A stretch of 64,000 bases of DNA from Vicinamibacterales bacterium (GCA_035699745.1 DASSPH010000060.1:1-64000), one strand, 5' to 3'. Counted from the first letter of the stretch, positions 44,984 to 55,752 are shown. Numbers and translations: made by a program. The notes: generated by a model not told the origin, from the letters alone.

Positions 44984-45652
44984 ATGCGTGTGCTGATCGT
45001 CGAGGACGACCCGCTGCTCGGTGACGCTCTCGCGGCCGGATTGAAGCAGCGCGGCTTCGAGCCGGACTGGGTGCAGGATGGGCGTGACGCGCAGACCGCT
45101 CTTCGCACGCAGGCGTTCGCGGCCATCGTCCTCGACCTCGGACTTCCCGGGCTGAGCGGACCCGAGCTCCTGCAGGCCGAGCGCGCCCGCGGCAATCGTG
45201 TTCCCGTGCTGATCCTGACGGCGCGTGATGCCGTTCAGGATCGGATCAAGGGCCTGGACAGCGGCGCCGACGATTACGTGGTCAAACCGACGGACCTGGA
45301 CGAGCTCGCGGCCAGGCTGCGCGCGCTGGTCAGACGCTCGAAAGGGGAGTCCGCGCCGCGCCTGCAGATCGGGGACGTGGTGCTCGACCCGGCCGCGAGG
45401 ACTGTCACGCGCGGCGGGCATGTCATCGATCTGCAGCCCAGGGAATTCGCGCTCCTCCAGGAGCTGATGCTCAACGCCGGCCGCGTGCTGTCGCGCGAAC
45501 AGCTCGAGGAGCGGATGTACCGCTGGGGCGAGGAGATCGAGAGCAACGCCGTCGAGGTCCACGTGCACCACCTCCGGCGCAAGCTCGGCGCGGACGTCGT
45601 GAAGACGATCCGCGGGGTGGGTTATGTGGTGCCGCGAGGCGGCCATGCGTAG
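44984..45652 (+). CDS. OmpR-family response regulator (QseB/PmrA-like)
   Basis: A 222-residue two-domain response regulator. The receiver (about 1-115) has VEDDPLLGDAL, the phospho-Asp in VLDLGLPGLSG (about 51), a Thr in ILTARD and the Lys in VVKPTD. The winged-helix domain (about 125-218) ends in VHHLRRKLGADVVKTIRGVGYVV. It follows the ferric-reductase-like gene by 12 bp and overlaps the sensor kinase, so the pair probably senses the function of this operon (redox or metal) and controls it. Family assignment is firm. Confidence 0.92.
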   Translation: MRVLIVEDDPLLGDALAAGLKQRGFEPDWVQDGRDAQTALRTQAFAAIVLDLGLPGLSGPELLQAERARGNRVPVLILTARDAVQDRIKGLDSGADDYVVKPTDLDELAARLRALVRRSKGESAPRLQIGDVVLDPAARTVTRGGHVIDLQPREFALLQELMLNAGRVLSREQLEERMYRWGEEIESNAVEVHVHHLRRKLGADVVKTIRGVGYVVPRGGHA

Positions 45653-47066
45653 ACCGCGTCGACGCTCGGTTCGGCGTCAGCTCCTGGTCCTGCTCCTGGC
45701 CGCCGTGTCGCTGGCGTGGATTGCCGCCGCGGCGGTCAGTTTCCGGGACGCCCGGCATGAAGTGGCGGAGGTGCTCGACGCGCATCTCGCGCAGACCGCA
45801 TCGCTCATCAGCGTGCAGCGGGACGGGCACGAGGAGGACGACGAAGTCGACACCGAACACGCGCCGGTGCTGCACCGCTACGGACGCCGTGTCATGTTCC
45901 AGGTCTGGAAGGACGGCACGAGCCTCGGCCTGCACTCGCAGCACGCGCCGGACCGGCCGCTCTCCTCTGTGACTGACGGATTCAGCGACGCGACAATCGG
46001 CGGCTCGAGCTGGCGCGTCTTCAGTACATGGGACGCACGCCGCCGCGTGCTCGTGCAGGTGGCCGAGCAGGACCGCGAGCGCGGCGAGCTGGCGACGGCA
46101 GTCGCGCGCAACTTCATCGTGCCGCTCGCCGTCACTCTGCCCGTTCTGGGCGTCGTGATCTGGGCGGCGATCGGCCGGGCCACACAGTCGCTGACCCACG
46201 TCAACCGGCAAGTCGCCGCGAGAGAGGCCGATAACCTGACGCCGCTCGACGTGGCCGACGCGCCGTCGGAGATCGGTGCGCTGGTGACGAACCTCAATCA
46301 CCTGTTCGCGCGCGTTCAAGGAATGATCGAGCAGGAGCGCCGCTTCACGGCTGACGCGGCGCACGAGCTCCGGACGCCGCTCGCCGGCATTCGGGCGCAG
46401 GCGCAGGTTGCTCGCGGCGCCACCAGCGATGTCGAACGGACGCACGCACTGGACGGGGTGATGGCCGGGTGCGATCGCGCGGCGCACGTTGTCGAGCAGA
46501 TGCTGACGCTCGCCCGGTTGGCCCCGGACGCGGTCTCGTTTCAGCCGGCCGCAGTTCAACTGACAGGCGTGCTGACAGCGGCCGTCGCCGACCTGGCGCC
46601 GGCCGCCCTCCTCAAACGGATCGACGTCGCGTTCCGCGCGCCGCGTCCCGCGGTCGTGCTCGGCGATGACGGCCTTCTGGGAGTCCTGTTCCGAAATCTC
46701 GTCGACAACGCGATTCGCTACAGCGCGCCGGGCACGAAGGTCGACATCGACCTCGACGTCCCGCCCGGCGGCACGGAGGCGCGCGTCCGGGTGAGGGATG
46801 GCGGGCCGGGGATGTCGGCAGAGGAGCGCGAGCGCGCCGGTCGTCGTTTCCATCGGCCTGCCGGGACCAAGCCGCCCGGCAGCGGGCTGGGGCTGTCGAT
46901 CGTGCAGCGGATCGTCGATCTGCATCGGGGGACGCTCCGGCTCGCACCGCCGGCGGCGGGCGCCGGGCTCGAAGTGACCGTGTCGCTGCCGCGTGTCCTG
47001 GATGAGCCACCAGTGATGACGGAACGAACGGAACCGGCGCCGGCCCGCCGGAAGATCCCGCGGTGA
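45645..47066 (+). CDS. Two-component sensor histidine kinase
   Basis: A 473-residue membrane kinase. Helix 1 lies at about 12-32, a periplasmic sensor domain at about 33-155, helix 2 at about 156-176, a HAMP-like segment to about 225, then HisKA with the phospho-His in DAAHELRTPL (about 243) and an HATPase with NLVDNAIRYS, DGGPGM and GSGLGLSI. The sensor region is acidic near its start (DGHEEDDEVDTEH), which could bind metal cations. ATG 45645 lies inside the end of the response-regulator gene (8-bp overlap), the usual arrangement for a cognate pair. Confidence 0.92.
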   Translation: MRRPRRRSVRRQLLVLLLAAVSLAWIAAAAVSFRDARHEVAEVLDAHLAQTASLISVQRDGHEEDDEVDTEHAPVLHRYGRRVMFQVWKDGTSLGLHSQHAPDRPLSSVTDGFSDATIGGSSWRVFSTWDARRRVLVQVAEQDRERGELATAVARNFIVPLAVTLPVLGVVIWAAIGRATQSLTHVNRQVAAREADNLTPLDVADAPSEIGALVTNLNHLFARVQGMIEQERRFTADAAHELRTPLAGIRAQAQVARGATSDVERTHALDGVMAGCDRAAHVVEQMLTLARLAPDAVSFQPAAVQLTGVLTAAVADLAPAALLKRIDVAFRAPRPAVVLGDDGLLGVLFRNLVDNAIRYSAPGTKVDIDLDVPPGGTEARVRVRDGGPGMSAEERERAGRRFHRPAGTKPPGSGLGLSIVQRIVDLHRGTLRLAPPAAGAGLEVTVSLPRVLDEPPVMTERTEPAPARRKIPR

Positions 47067-47194
47067 CCGTGGAATTCTCCCCATGCGCAGCCGCGTGCGT
47101 CCCCTGAATCGCGCCTGACCGGCGCCTGCGTGACCTCGGCCGGCGGCCGTCACGGGGCCAGCGTCTTGCAGCCCCGGTGACAGGTGTCGCGGTG

Positions 47195-48085
47195 ATGTCG
47201 ACGTCGCACGTGGTGCGGCCCTTCGGCCGATTCCTGGTGGCGCTGATCTCGGTTGCAGGCGTGCAGATCGCAAGCGCCGTCGACGTCACCCTGCCGAACA
47301 GGACGGGCTCGGTGAGATTCGCCGTACTTGGCGATTTCGGCTCCGGCGACGAGCTCGAGTACCAGGTCGCCTCTCAGATGGCGGCGTTCCGGGCGCGCTT
47401 TCCCTTCGAGTTCGTGATCACGACCGGCGACAACATCATCGGCAGCCAGGATGACCCCGCCGACTTTGCCGAGAAGTTCGAGCGCCCGTTCGAGGCCCTG
47501 CTCGCCGCCGGCGTGCGGTTCTTCGCGACGCTCGGCAACCACGACAAGCCGGCGAACCGGTCCTATCCCCGCTGGAACATGAATGGCCGGCGGTACTACA
47601 CGTTCGCGTTCAAGAACGTCCGGTTCTTCGCGCTCGACTCGAACCGTCCCGATCGGGCGGAGCTCGCCTGGCTCGATGAGGCGCTGCGCAACTCGAGCGA
47701 GGACTGGAAGATCTGCTACTTCCACCATCCTCTGTACTCCAACGGCGTGAAGCACGGTCCGGCGCTCGAACTCCGAGTGCTGTTCGAACCGCTGCTGGTT
47801 CGCCATGGCGTGGACGTGGTGTTCTCGGGCCACGACCATGTCTACGAGCGCCTCACGCCGCAAGCGGGGATCGCGTACTTCGTGACCGGCTCTGGCGGAC
47901 AGGATGTCCACTCGCTGCGGCTGAGCCCGACCACGGCGGCGTCGTTCGATCGCGAGCACACGTTCACTGCCGTCGAAGTGAACGGCGCCGACCTGTTCTT
48001 CCAGACCGTATCGCGCTCCGGCATCACGGTTGACGCCGGCGTCATCCGGAAGCGCGCGCGCGAGGCCACCGGGGGCGGGCGATGA
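47195..48085 (+). CDS. Exported metallophosphoesterase (purple acid phosphatase-like)
   Basis: A protein of about 296 residues (302 if GTG 47177 is used) with an N-terminal signal or anchor segment. Calcineurin-like motifs are complete: GDFGSGD, TGDN, GNHDK, HHPLYS and GHDHVYE, giving the two-metal site. The layout resembles purple acid phosphatases, which hydrolyse phosphate monoesters outside the cytoplasm. The next gene, an NhaA-like antiporter, starts inside its stop (ATGA), so they are co-expressed. The link between the two functions is unknown. Confidence 0.88.
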   Translation: MSTSHVVRPFGRFLVALISVAGVQIASAVDVTLPNRTGSVRFAVLGDFGSGDELEYQVASQMAAFRARFPFEFVITTGDNIIGSQDDPADFAEKFERPFEALLAAGVRFFATLGNHDKPANRSYPRWNMNGRRYYTFAFKNVRFFALDSNRPDRAELAWLDEALRNSSEDWKICYFHHPLYSNGVKHGPALELRVLFEPLLVRHGVDVVFSGHDHVYERLTPQAGIAYFVTGSGGQDVHSLRLSPTTAASFDREHTFTAVEVNGADLFFQTVSRSGITVDAGVIRKRAREATGGGR

Positions 48086-49215
48086 AGGCCCGTGGGCTGT
48101 TCACCATCCTGATCGACAGCTTCCTGCTGCTGCCGATCGGCCTGCTCGTGGCGCTGGTGTGGGCCAACGCCGCCGGGGTGAGCTACTTCCGCTTCGCTCA
48201 TGCGCTGCGATTCATCGTCAACGACATCGGCATGGTGTTCTTCGTCGGCCTCGTGACCGAGGAAGCGCTGGAAGCGGTGATGCCGGGAGGCGCGCTGCAT
48301 CGCTGGCGACGGACGCTCCTGCCGATCGTCGCCGCGGTCGGGAGCGTGCTCGGAGCCACGGCCGTGTACGTGCTCTATCTGCGCGAGCGTTCGGAGTTCA
48401 TGCTCCTGGAAGGGTGGCCGGTCGCAGCGGCGCAGGATGTCGCGCTCGCGTATTTCGTCGCGAAGGCGATCTTCGGCCAGCGGCGCGGGCCGGTCGGCTT
48501 CCTCGTCATCATGGCGATCGTCAGCGACGCCATCGCCATCGTCAGCATCGCCGTCTGGTATCCGTCCAATCCCGAGCGGCTGCCGCTTGCCGTCCTGCTG
48601 ATGGTCGCCGCGATCGGCGTCGCGGCAGCACTCCGCGCGGCACGCGTCGAGAGGCTGTGGGTGTATCTGGCGACGAGCGGGACGATGTCGTGGATCGCGT
48701 GCTACGCGGGCGGGATTCAACCGGCGCTGGCACTGGTGCCCGTCGTGCCGTTCCTGCCGCACCGCTCACGGTACGTCGGACTGTCCGCGGAGGCCCAGCG
48801 CGCCGCGCCGCGGCGCTTCGAGCACATCTTCAAGTACACCGTCCAGGTCGTCCTGGTGATGTACGGCCTGGTGAATGGCGGCGTGGTCATCGCCGGGCAG
48901 ATGCCGGGCGCCTGGGCGGTCCTGCTGGCGGCGCTGATCGGCCGGCCGACCGGCATCCTGATCGCCGTCGCATCGGGGATGGCCGCCGGCCTGCGCCTGC
49001 CCGTCCGCCTGCATTGGCGGGAACTGATCGTCGTCTCGCTCGCCGCTTCGGGCGGCTTCACGTTCGCGCTGTTCTTTGCCGCGTCCGTGATTCCTGCCGG
49101 TCCCCTGCTGAACGAGCTGAAGCTGGGCGCGTTGTCCACCGTCGTGAGCGCGATGCTGGCCTTCGCGGCCGCCCGCATGCTGCATGTCGGCCGCTTCTCA
49201 CCCGCTGTTCATTGA
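48082..49215 (+). CDS. NhaA-family Na+/H+ antiporter-like protein
   Basis: A 377-residue membrane protein aligning along its length to NhaA: GWPVAAAQDVALAY corresponds to the helix-4 region with Asp133 of E. coli NhaA kept; MAIVSDAIAIV corresponds to the helix-5 IIDD motif, so the first Asp (163) is Ser and the second (164) stays; LIGRPTGI corresponds to IGKPLGI, with Lys300 replaced by Arg. About eleven to twelve hydrophobic helices are present. The changes affect the ion-binding site, so stoichiometry or substrate may differ from NhaA. It is coupled to a phosphoesterase gene. Its stop overlaps the convergent adaptor gene by 7 bp. Confidence 0.82.
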   Translation: MKARGLFTILIDSFLLLPIGLLVALVWANAAGVSYFRFAHALRFIVNDIGMVFFVGLVTEEALEAVMPGGALHRWRRTLLPIVAAVGSVLGATAVYVLYLRERSEFMLLEGWPVAAAQDVALAYFVAKAIFGQRRGPVGFLVIMAIVSDAIAIVSIAVWYPSNPERLPLAVLLMVAAIGVAAALRAARVERLWVYLATSGTMSWIACYAGGIQPALALVPVVPFLPHRSRYVGLSAEAQRAAPRRFEHIFKYTVQVVLVMYGLVNGGVVIAGQMPGAWAVLLAALIGRPTGILIAVASGMAAGLRLPVRLHWRELIVVSLAASGGFTFALFFAASVIPAGPLLNELKLGALSTVVSAMLAFAAARMLHVGRFSPAVH

Positions 49216-50774
49216 ACGACCACCGTCCCTTTCAGCATGTTCATGCCGCACACGAATGCGACCTCTCCGGATGTCGACGGTGTGAAATCGATGACGACCG
49301 GCTCGTTCAGCGGGAGCCCGCGCCTGATGCCAAGTGAGGGGAACGCGACTTCGGTCGCGCAGGTCTTGTCGGTCGTCCGCACGAAGGTGAGTCGAGCGGG
49401 AGCGCCGGCGCGCAGCGTCACCCTGGCGGGTTCGAACCCTTTCTCCGTCACCGCTACCTTCGCGACCTGCACTGCCGGAGATGCCGCTTGCGGGGTCCGC
49501 GCCGCGGGAGACGACGGCCGGGCCGCGCGGATGCCGAGGCGCTCCGCCTCCGCACGCAGGAAGAAGCTGCCCTTCGACGCGACCGCGTCGCCGGCCGTCA
49601 GCCCGCCGAGGATCTCGACCCGATCCCCGAGCACCCGTCCGAGCCGGACTTCGCGCTCGACAAACCTCGGAGGATCGGTTCCCAGGGACACATAGACCAC
49701 CTGTCGATCGCCGACGGTTTGAACCGCTTCCTTTGGCACGGTGAGCACGGAGGCGGCGCTCGCCGACTCGATCGCCACGTCGGCATACATCCCGAGCCGG
49801 AGATCGCCTCGCGGATTCGCCGCCTCGACGCGAAGCCTTGCAGTCCGTGTTGCCGGGTTCAGCTGGGGATCGATGAAGCTGACGCGCCCCTCCAGCGGGC
49901 GCTCGGGGAAGGCGGTTGAGGTAACCGTCGCCCGCGCCCCTTCGCGGATCCGCTGCAGATCGCGCTCGTACACGTCGGCCACGATCCAGACCTGCGACAG
50001 ATCGACGATCGTGAACAGCTTCGTCGCCGGATCGACGTTGAGGCCGGCGTTCGCCGCGCGTTCCGTGACCACGCCGTCGATGGGCGCGGGAACGCTGGCG
50101 GTCGCGGCATCCTGCGCGTTCGGCGCAGGCGCTCTCTCGGCGTCTGCGCCGAGCAGGCGGAGCCGCGACCGTGCGCTCTCCACCTCTGCGAGCTGGGCGG
50201 CGTGCTCGGCATGGAGCCGTTCCAGTTCCTGGCGGCTGGCGGCGCCGATCTCCACCAGCTTCCCGGTCCGCTGCAGCTCGCGATCGTGCGCTTCGAGCAT
50301 CGATCTGGCTGCGACGTACTTCGAACGCGCCTCGGCCAGCTCCGGACTGTAGACCCTCGCGAGCGGCTGCCCCTTTCGCACGCGTTCGCCCAGCTGCGCC
50401 GCGACGCTCACGACCCGTCCGCCGACCAGCGGCGTGACCGTCACCTGGCGATACGCATTGGGCTCGACCACGCCCGGCAGCCGGAGGCTGTCTGCCGCCG
50501 GTCCTGCGGATACCTGCGTAACCACGATACCTGCTCGATCGGCGGCGTCCCTGGTCAGCGTGACGACGGCATCCGCGGCCGGCGGACGCGCCGCCGGGGA
50601 CGCCGCTGCAGCGCTGGGACGCGGGTCCGCGGCCGGCGCGTTTGCGCCAGCGCCCGCGGGAGCCTCGCGGGATCGCGTCCACAGGTACATCCCGCCCGCG
50701 CCGGCGAGCAGAGTCGACAGCAGCGCGGCCGCTGCCATGCCGCGGGTGACGTGGAGCCGCCGCTCTTCAGTCAT
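49209..50774 (-). CDS. cusB: CusB-type metal efflux adaptor with C-terminal cupredoxin-like domain
   Basis: A 521-residue periplasmic adaptor with an N-terminal membrane anchor (about 10-32). The adaptor core has lipoyl-like and barrel segments: TVTPLVGGRVVSVAAQLGERV (read as TPLVGGRVVSV), a helical hairpin around 130-200, and APIDGVVTERAANAGLNV. From about residue 430 an extra cupredoxin-like domain of the EfeO/plastocyanin type follows, with TCATEVAFPSLG and AFVCGMNMLKG, whose Cys and Met residues could bind copper or silver. This fused domain is unusual for CusB and may hand metal to the pump. Overlaps the channel gene (ATGA). Confidence 0.87.
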   Translation of the reverse strand: MTEERRLHVTRGMAAAALLSTLLAGAGGMYLWTRSREAPAGAGANAPAADPRPSAAAASPAARPPAADAVVTLTRDAADRAGIVVTQVSAGPAADSLRLPGVVEPNAYRQVTVTPLVGGRVVSVAAQLGERVRKGQPLARVYSPELAEARSKYVAARSMLEAHDRELQRTGKLVEIGAASRQELERLHAEHAAQLAEVESARSRLRLLGADAERAPAPNAQDAATASVPAPIDGVVTERAANAGLNVDPATKLFTIVDLSQVWIVADVYERDLQRIREGARATVTSTAFPERPLEGRVSFIDPQLNPATRTARLRVEAANPRGDLRLGMYADVAIESASAASVLTVPKEAVQTVGDRQVVYVSLGTDPPRFVEREVRLGRVLGDRVEILGGLTAGDAVASKGSFFLRAEAERLGIRAARPSSPAARTPQAASPAVQVAKVAVTEKGFEPARVTLRAGAPARLTFVRTTDKTCATEVAFPSLGIRRGLPLNEPVVIDFTPSTSGEVAFVCGMNMLKGTVVVQ

Positions 50775-52072
50775 TGCATCGCTCCAAGGGCCCGGTTGAG
50801 AGCCGTCCGGGCTTCGAACGCCTCGCGCAGCGTCCCGGTGTAGGCGCGCTCGAGATCGAGATAGCGTTTCTGCTCGCTCAGCACTTCGAAGATCGTCGCG
50901 CGGCCGAGCCCGTAACTCTGTTGAACGACCGAGAGGTTCTGGCGCGCCAGCGTCCGCGCCTCTGCTCCGTACATCCGCACCGCGTCCCGCGCGCGCTCGT
51001 CCAGCGCGCGCGCCGCCGCAATTTCGCTGCCGGCGGTCAGCGCTGCCGCCGCGTGGAGTGCGGCCGCGCCGGCGCGTTCGGCCCGTGCGGCGGCGACCTC
51101 TCCCTGGTTGCGGTTGAAGAGGGGCAGGGTGACCATCACGCCGCCGGTGACGTACTGAAACTGGCCGCGGATTCGCTCGACGCCGCCGGCCGGTGAGAGA
51201 CCGATCTGCGAGAAGCCGCTGTCCATGCGCGTGTATCCGGCGAACACGCTGACGTCCACGCGACCCTCTCGCCGCGCGCGGTCGATTCGCGCATCCGCCA
51301 CTGCGACGCGGGCCTGTGCTTCACGCACGTCAGCGCGACCCTCTGCCGCGCCGGTCCCGGCGGTTGCCGCAGGCGCCTGCCGGTTCACCACGTCATCCAG
51401 CACATCGCGCAGCCGAATCTGTTCGTCCGGCGGCGCGCCGATTGCCCGCTTGAGCTCGAACATGGCGCGCTCGGCGCGGCCGAGCTGCAGCAGCCGATCG
51501 GCCTCAAGCCGGCGGAGCTCGACCTCCATCAGGTCGCGCTCCAGCGCAGGGGACGCACCCTGATCGACACGTGCGCGCAGCAGATCCGCCTGACGGCGCG
51601 TGGCCGCGACCAGATCGTCGAGAACCGCGGCCTCCCGGACTGCGACCAGCGCATCGCCGTAGCGGGCCCGCACGTCGGCGGCCAGCAGCCGCTCGCGATC
51701 CGAGACCAACAGCTCGGCGGCCGCGACCTCCCGGTCGGCGACGTTCACGCGCCCCGTCCGGCGGAACAGGTCGAGCGGCCACTCGACGCTCACCATCGTT
51801 TGATGGTCGGTCCCTGCCGGCTCGTCACGCAGCTCGGTCGATATCGACAGGTTCTTGCGCAGCCCGGCCTGAAGCCGCATCCCACGCGCGGCGTCGACGG
51901 ACGTCCGGGCGGCGCGGATGGACGGCTCCTGCGTCAGCGCGCGCTGGATTGCCTGATCGAGGGAGAGGCCGCTGGCCGGATCGACGAACGCGGCCGGCGC
52001 CGTTTGTGCGGCGCTCGCAGACGCCGCGAGCCAGCACGTCGCCGCGAATGCGGCGGTCGCTCGACGTTTCAT
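50771..52072 (-). CDS. cusC: CusC/TolC-type outer membrane efflux channel
   Basis: A 433-residue outer membrane factor with a signal peptide (about 1-22). Paired OEP repeats of long heptad helices: repeat 1 begins [16 protein letters not shown], and the C-terminal motif [25 protein letters not shown] is the typical end of repeat 2. It lies between the pump and adaptor genes of the metal efflux operon and overlaps both by 4 bp, so all three are made together. GGGAG lies upstream of ATG 52072; the frame is open further upstream into the pump gene. Confidence 0.87.
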   Translation of the reverse strand: MKRRATAAFAATCWLAASASAAQTAPAAFVDPASGLSLDQAIQRALTQEPSIRAARTSVDAARGMRLQAGLRKNLSISTELRDEPAGTDHQTMVSVEWPLDLFRRTGRVNVADREVAAAELLVSDRERLLAADVRARYGDALVAVREAAVLDDLVAATRRQADLLRARVDQGASPALERDLMEVELRRLEADRLLQLGRAERAMFELKRAIGAPPDEQIRLRDVLDDVVNRQAPAATAGTGAAEGRADVREAQARVAVADARIDRARREGRVDVSVFAGYTRMDSGFSQIGLSPAGGVERIRGQFQYVTGGVMVTLPLFNRNQGEVAAARAERAGAAALHAAAALTAGSEIAAARALDERARDAVRMYGAEARTLARQNLSVVQQSYGLGRATIFEVLSEQKRYLDLERAYTGTLREAFEARTALNRALGAMQ

Positions 52073-55000
52073 TGCACGCTCCCTTGAAAAGACGCGGAAC
52101 CCTGACCGGCCGGGCCGTTCCACTCGAGGGCCATGTTCCACGTGCCGGCCATTCCGAATTCAGCCGTCGCGATATAGCGGCCCGGCACGCCGCTCGGGGT
52201 GACGCGCAGCCCGCTCGACATCACCATCCCCGGCATCGACATGTTGCCGCTCGCGCGGACCGTTCCGACGTCGACGAGCGCGCCGTCGCCGGGCCGGCGG
52301 AACTCGATGGTGAACCGGTTCCTGCCCTGGCGAAGTGCCGCTCCTGCCGACCGGACGACGATCTCGAGATCGCCGGCGCGGACGGTCTGAACGACACCGG
52401 CGAGGTCGGACGTGGTGGCGGCTCGATCTCCGGTGCGGTCGGCCGCCTTCCACACGACGAACGATCCGGCCGCCACCATGACGGCAATGAGTGCGGCGAC
52501 CAGCGTCCGGCGCCGTACCCGCGGCCGAGCAGGCTCGGGCAGCGCCTGCTGCCGCAGCCCGAGCCGCCGCTCGTGCAGCCAGAAGAAGATCACCGGCGTC
52601 ACGATCAGCACGTGAACGAGGGACGACACCATTCCCCCGAGCACCGGCGCAGCCAGCGGCTTCATGACCTCGGCGCCGGCGCGCGTGCTCCACATGATCG
52701 GCAGCAGGCCGGCGATCACCGTGGACACGGTCATCACCTTCGGACGCAGCCGCAGCAACGCACCTTCCACCACCGCGTCCCGAAGCGCGGCGCGGGTCAA
52801 CGCGCCCTCCAGCTCCTGTCGCTTCCGTTCGACCGCCTCCTCCAGGTAGATCACCATCACCACGCCGGTCTGCACGGCGGTGCCGAACAGCGCGATGAAG
52901 CCGACCCAGACCGCGACGGAGAAGTTGTAGCCGAGCAGCCAGAGTAAATAGACGCCGCCGCTCAACGCGAACGGCACTGCGAGGAGGACGTGCGCGGCTT
53001 CGGCGAGAGAACGATAGGTGAAGTACAGCAGCGTGAAGATGATCAGCAGCACGATCGGCAGAACGATCTGCAGCCGCTGGCGGGCGCGTTCCTGGTTCTC
53101 CCACCGGCCGCTCCAGCCGACGTAATAGCCCGACGGCAGGGGAACGTCACGCGCCACCGCGGCGCGGGCCGCCCGGACGAATCCGCCGACGTCCCGGCCT
53201 TGCACGTTCAGGAGAACCGTTGCCAGGAGCAGCCCGTTCTCGGACGAGATCATGGCGGGGCCGCGGGCGTGCCGGATCCGTGCGACCTGGCCGAGCGGCA
53301 CCGGCGGCCCGCCGGCGCTGGCGACCAGCACGCTCCCGAGCGCCTGCGGATCCGCGCGGTACTGCGGCGCGTACCTCACCCGCACGGGAAAACGCTCGCG
53401 CCCCTGGATGGTCATCGTCAGCGTCGTCTCGCCGACGGCATTCTCGATGACCTGCTGAATGTCGCCGACACCGATGCCATACCGCGCGGCGGCGCTGCGA
53501 TCGACCTCGATGTTGAGATACTGGCCGCTGGTGAGCTGCTCCGGGTAGACGTTGGCCGCGCCCGGCACCTGCCGGACTGACTCCGCCACCTTGCGCGCCA
53601 GATCCTCGAGCACGCGCAGATCGGTGCCGAAGATCTTGACGCCGACCTCGGAGCGGATGCCGGTCGTCAGCATGTCGATGCGATTGATGATCGGCATCGT
53701 CCAGATGTTCGAGACGCCCGGGAGCTGCACCGCCTGGCTCATCTCGCCGCGCAGCCGATCCAGCGTCATGCCATCCCGCCACCGGGCGCGCGGCTTCAGA
53801 TGGACGATGGTCTCCGTCATGTTGAGCGGCGCCGGGTCGGTGGAGGTGTCGGCGCGCGCCACTTTGGCGACGACGTAGTCCACTTCCGGGAACTTCATGA
53901 GCGCGGCGTTCTGCCGCGCGGCGATCTCGGTGTTCTGCGCCAGCGAGATGCTCGGGTCGGCAATCGGCATGAACATCAGGTCCCCTTCGTTCAGCGCCGG
54001 CATGAACTCGCTGCCGATCCGTGTGGACAGCGCGAGAGCCCCCGCGAAGAGCAGCCCCGCGACGCCGATCGTCGCCGCACGGTTCCTCAGCGCGGCGTCG
54101 AGCGCCGGCCGGTACGCCCGCCGCAAGCCTCGCATGACCGGGTTGGCCTCTTCCGGGTGGAACCTGCCGCCGAGCAGGAGGCTGCAGAGGACCGGCACGA
54201 GCGTGACCGCGATCACCGTCGCGGCGAGCACCGCAAACGTCTTGGTGAAGGCGAGCGGATGAAACAGCTTCCCTTCCTGGCCGGTGAGCGCGAAGACCGG
54301 CACGAAGGCGAGCAGGATGATCGCCATGGAGAAGAAGACCGGCCGCCCCACGAGCCGCGTCGATTCGCGAACGACTGCACGGACTTTCAGCCGGTCGCGA
54401 GGATCGACGCCGCGCTGTTCGACGAACCGGAAGGCGTTCTCCGTCACCACGATCCCGGCGTCGACCAGGACGCCGATCGCGATGGCGATTCCCGCCAGGC
54501 TCATGATGTTGGACGAGATGCCGGCGTAGTACATGCCGAGAAACGACATCAACACCGCGAGCGGCAGCGGCAGCGTGACGATGAGAATCGACCGGAAGTG
54601 CAGAAGAAACACCACGTGGGCGAGCGTCACGAGCAGGATCTCTTCGATCAGCGCCGTCCGGAGCGTGTCGACGGATCGTTCGATGAGATCCGAGCGGTCG
54701 TAGAACGGGACCACCCGCACGCCAGGCGGAAGGCCGGGTGCGATCTGCGCGAGCCGTGCCTTCACCGCATCGATCACCGCTTTCGTGTTGACGCCGGTTC
54801 GCGCCACGACGACTCCGCCGACCGCTTCGTCGGTGCCCTTCACCAGCGAGGCGATTCGGAACGCGTTTCCCACCTGCACATCGGCGACCTGCTCGACGTA
54901 GACCGGCACTCCCTTCGAGGCCCCGACGACAATCCGCTTCACGTCGTCGACGCTCTGAATGAGCCCGACGCCGCGGACGATCAGCCAGGCGCCGTTCGAC

Positions 55001-55662
55001 TCGAGCACGTTGCCGCCGACGTTGACGTTGCTCCCGCGAACGGCGCTGACCACCGCGCTCAGCGGAATGTCGTAGGCGCGCAGCCGGTTGGGATCGACGT
55101 CGATCTGGTACTGCTGCACCTGGCCGCCCACCGAGGCGACTTCCGCGACGCCGGGCACCGAGTTGAGCTGATAGCGGATGAACCAGTCCTGGATGGTGCG
55201 AAGTTCTCGGAGCGAGTGCGCGGGACTCTCCACCGTGTACCAGAACACATGGCCGACACCCGTCGCGTCGGGCCCGAGTGTCGGCACGACTCCGGGCGGC
55301 AGCGCCTTGGCGACCAGGCTCATGCGCTCCAGCACCCGGCTCCGCGCAAAATAGAGATCGACGTCGTCCTCGAAGATCGCGTAGACCATCGAGAAGCCGA
55401 ACGCGGACTGCGAGCGGACGACGCGAATCCCTGCAAGTCCCTGAAGGTTGGTCGTGAGCGGGTAGGTGACCTGATCCTCGACCTCTTGCGGGCTGTGCCC
55501 GGGCCAGTCGGTGAACACGATCACCTGGTTGTCCGAGAGGTCCGGGATCGCGTCGATGGGCGTCGCGCGGAGAGCCCACCAGCCCCATCCGGCCAGGGCC
55601 AGGTACAGCGCGACGACGATGAAGCGGTTCTTCAGGGCAAGGTCTATCAGTCGGTTGATCAT
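52069..55662 (-). CDS. cusA: CusA/CzcA-type heavy-metal RND pump with fused YtkA-like domain
   Basis: A 1197-residue heavy-metal RND pump. The N-terminus [21 protein letters not shown] is read as [14 protein letters not shown], a hallmark of HME pumps; helix 4 carries [14 protein letters not shown] with a single Asp. Helix 12 ends near residue 1040, where CusA usually stops. Here an extra membrane helix (about 1060-1080) and a YtkA-like beta domain follow, with NMSMPGMVM and the closing [12 protein letters not shown]. YtkA domains are found separate or on adaptors in other genomes. Exports Cu(I)/Ag(I) or divalent metals; the Met-rich tail favours copper or silver. ATG 55662 is preferred over GTG 55668. 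Confidence 0.9.
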   Translation of the reverse strand: MINRLIDLALKNRFIVVALYLALAGWGWWALRATPIDAIPDLSDNQVIVFTDWPGHSPQEVEDQVTYPLTTNLQGLAGIRVVRSQSAFGFSMVYAIFEDDVDLYFARSRVLERMSLVAKALPPGVVPTLGPDATGVGHVFWYTVESPAHSLRELRTIQDWFIRYQLNSVPGVAEVASVGGQVQQYQIDVDPNRLRAYDIPLSAVVSAVRGSNVNVGGNVLESNGAWLIVRGVGLIQSVDDVKRIVVGASKGVPVYVEQVADVQVGNAFRIASLVKGTDEAVGGVVVARTGVNTKAVIDAVKARLAQIAPGLPPGVRVVPFYDRSDLIERSVDTLRTALIEEILLVTLAHVVFLLHFRSILIVTLPLPLAVLMSFLGMYYAGISSNIMSLAGIAIAIGVLVDAGIVVTENAFRFVEQRGVDPRDRLKVRAVVRESTRLVGRPVFFSMAIILLAFVPVFALTGQEGKLFHPLAFTKTFAVLAATVIAVTLVPVLCSLLLGGRFHPEEANPVMRGLRRAYRPALDAALRNRAATIGVAGLLFAGALALSTRIGSEFMPALNEGDLMFMPIADPSISLAQNTEIAARQNAALMKFPEVDYVVAKVARADTSTDPAPLNMTETIVHLKPRARWRDGMTLDRLRGEMSQAVQLPGVSNIWTMPIINRIDMLTTGIRSEVGVKIFGTDLRVLEDLARKVAESVRQVPGAANVYPEQLTSGQYLNIEVDRSAAARYGIGVGDIQQVIENAVGETTLTMTIQGRERFPVRVRYAPQYRADPQALGSVLVASAGGPPVPLGQVARIRHARGPAMISSENGLLLATVLLNVQGRDVGGFVRAARAAVARDVPLPSGYYVGWSGRWENQERARQRLQIVLPIVLLIIFTLLYFTYRSLAEAAHVLLAVPFALSGGVYLLWLLGYNFSVAVWVGFIALFGTAVQTGVVMVIYLEEAVERKRQELEGALTRAALRDAVVEGALLRLRPKVMTVSTVIAGLLPIMWSTRAGAEVMKPLAAPVLGGMVSSLVHVLIVTPVIFFWLHERRLGLRQQALPEPARPRVRRRTLVAALIAVMVAAGSFVVWKAADRTGDRAATTSDLAGVVQTVRAGDLEIVVRSAGAALRQGRNRFTIEFRRPGDGALVDVGTVRASGNMSMPGMVMSSGLRVTPSGVPGRYIATAEFGMAGTWNMALEWNGPAGQGSASFQGSVQ

Positions 55663-55752
55663 GGCCACTCACTCGTCAGCCGCGCGTTCACACGCGCGCG
55701 CCCGCGCGCCCGGACTCCGAGCCCGGGCAGAGACACGACGGCAGTGAAGTGG

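Noticed and set aside
47067-47194. GC-rich inverted repeats between the sensor kinase and the phosphoesterase
   Set aside because: Arms are only about 5 bp and compatible with chance in such GC-rich DNA; not called as a terminator.
53147-55672. An 841-codon minus-strand frame over the metal pump gene
   Set aside because: It is a +1 shadow of the CusA-type gene, dominated by Arg, Gly and Ala, with no domain or motif; the true frame has all pump motifs.
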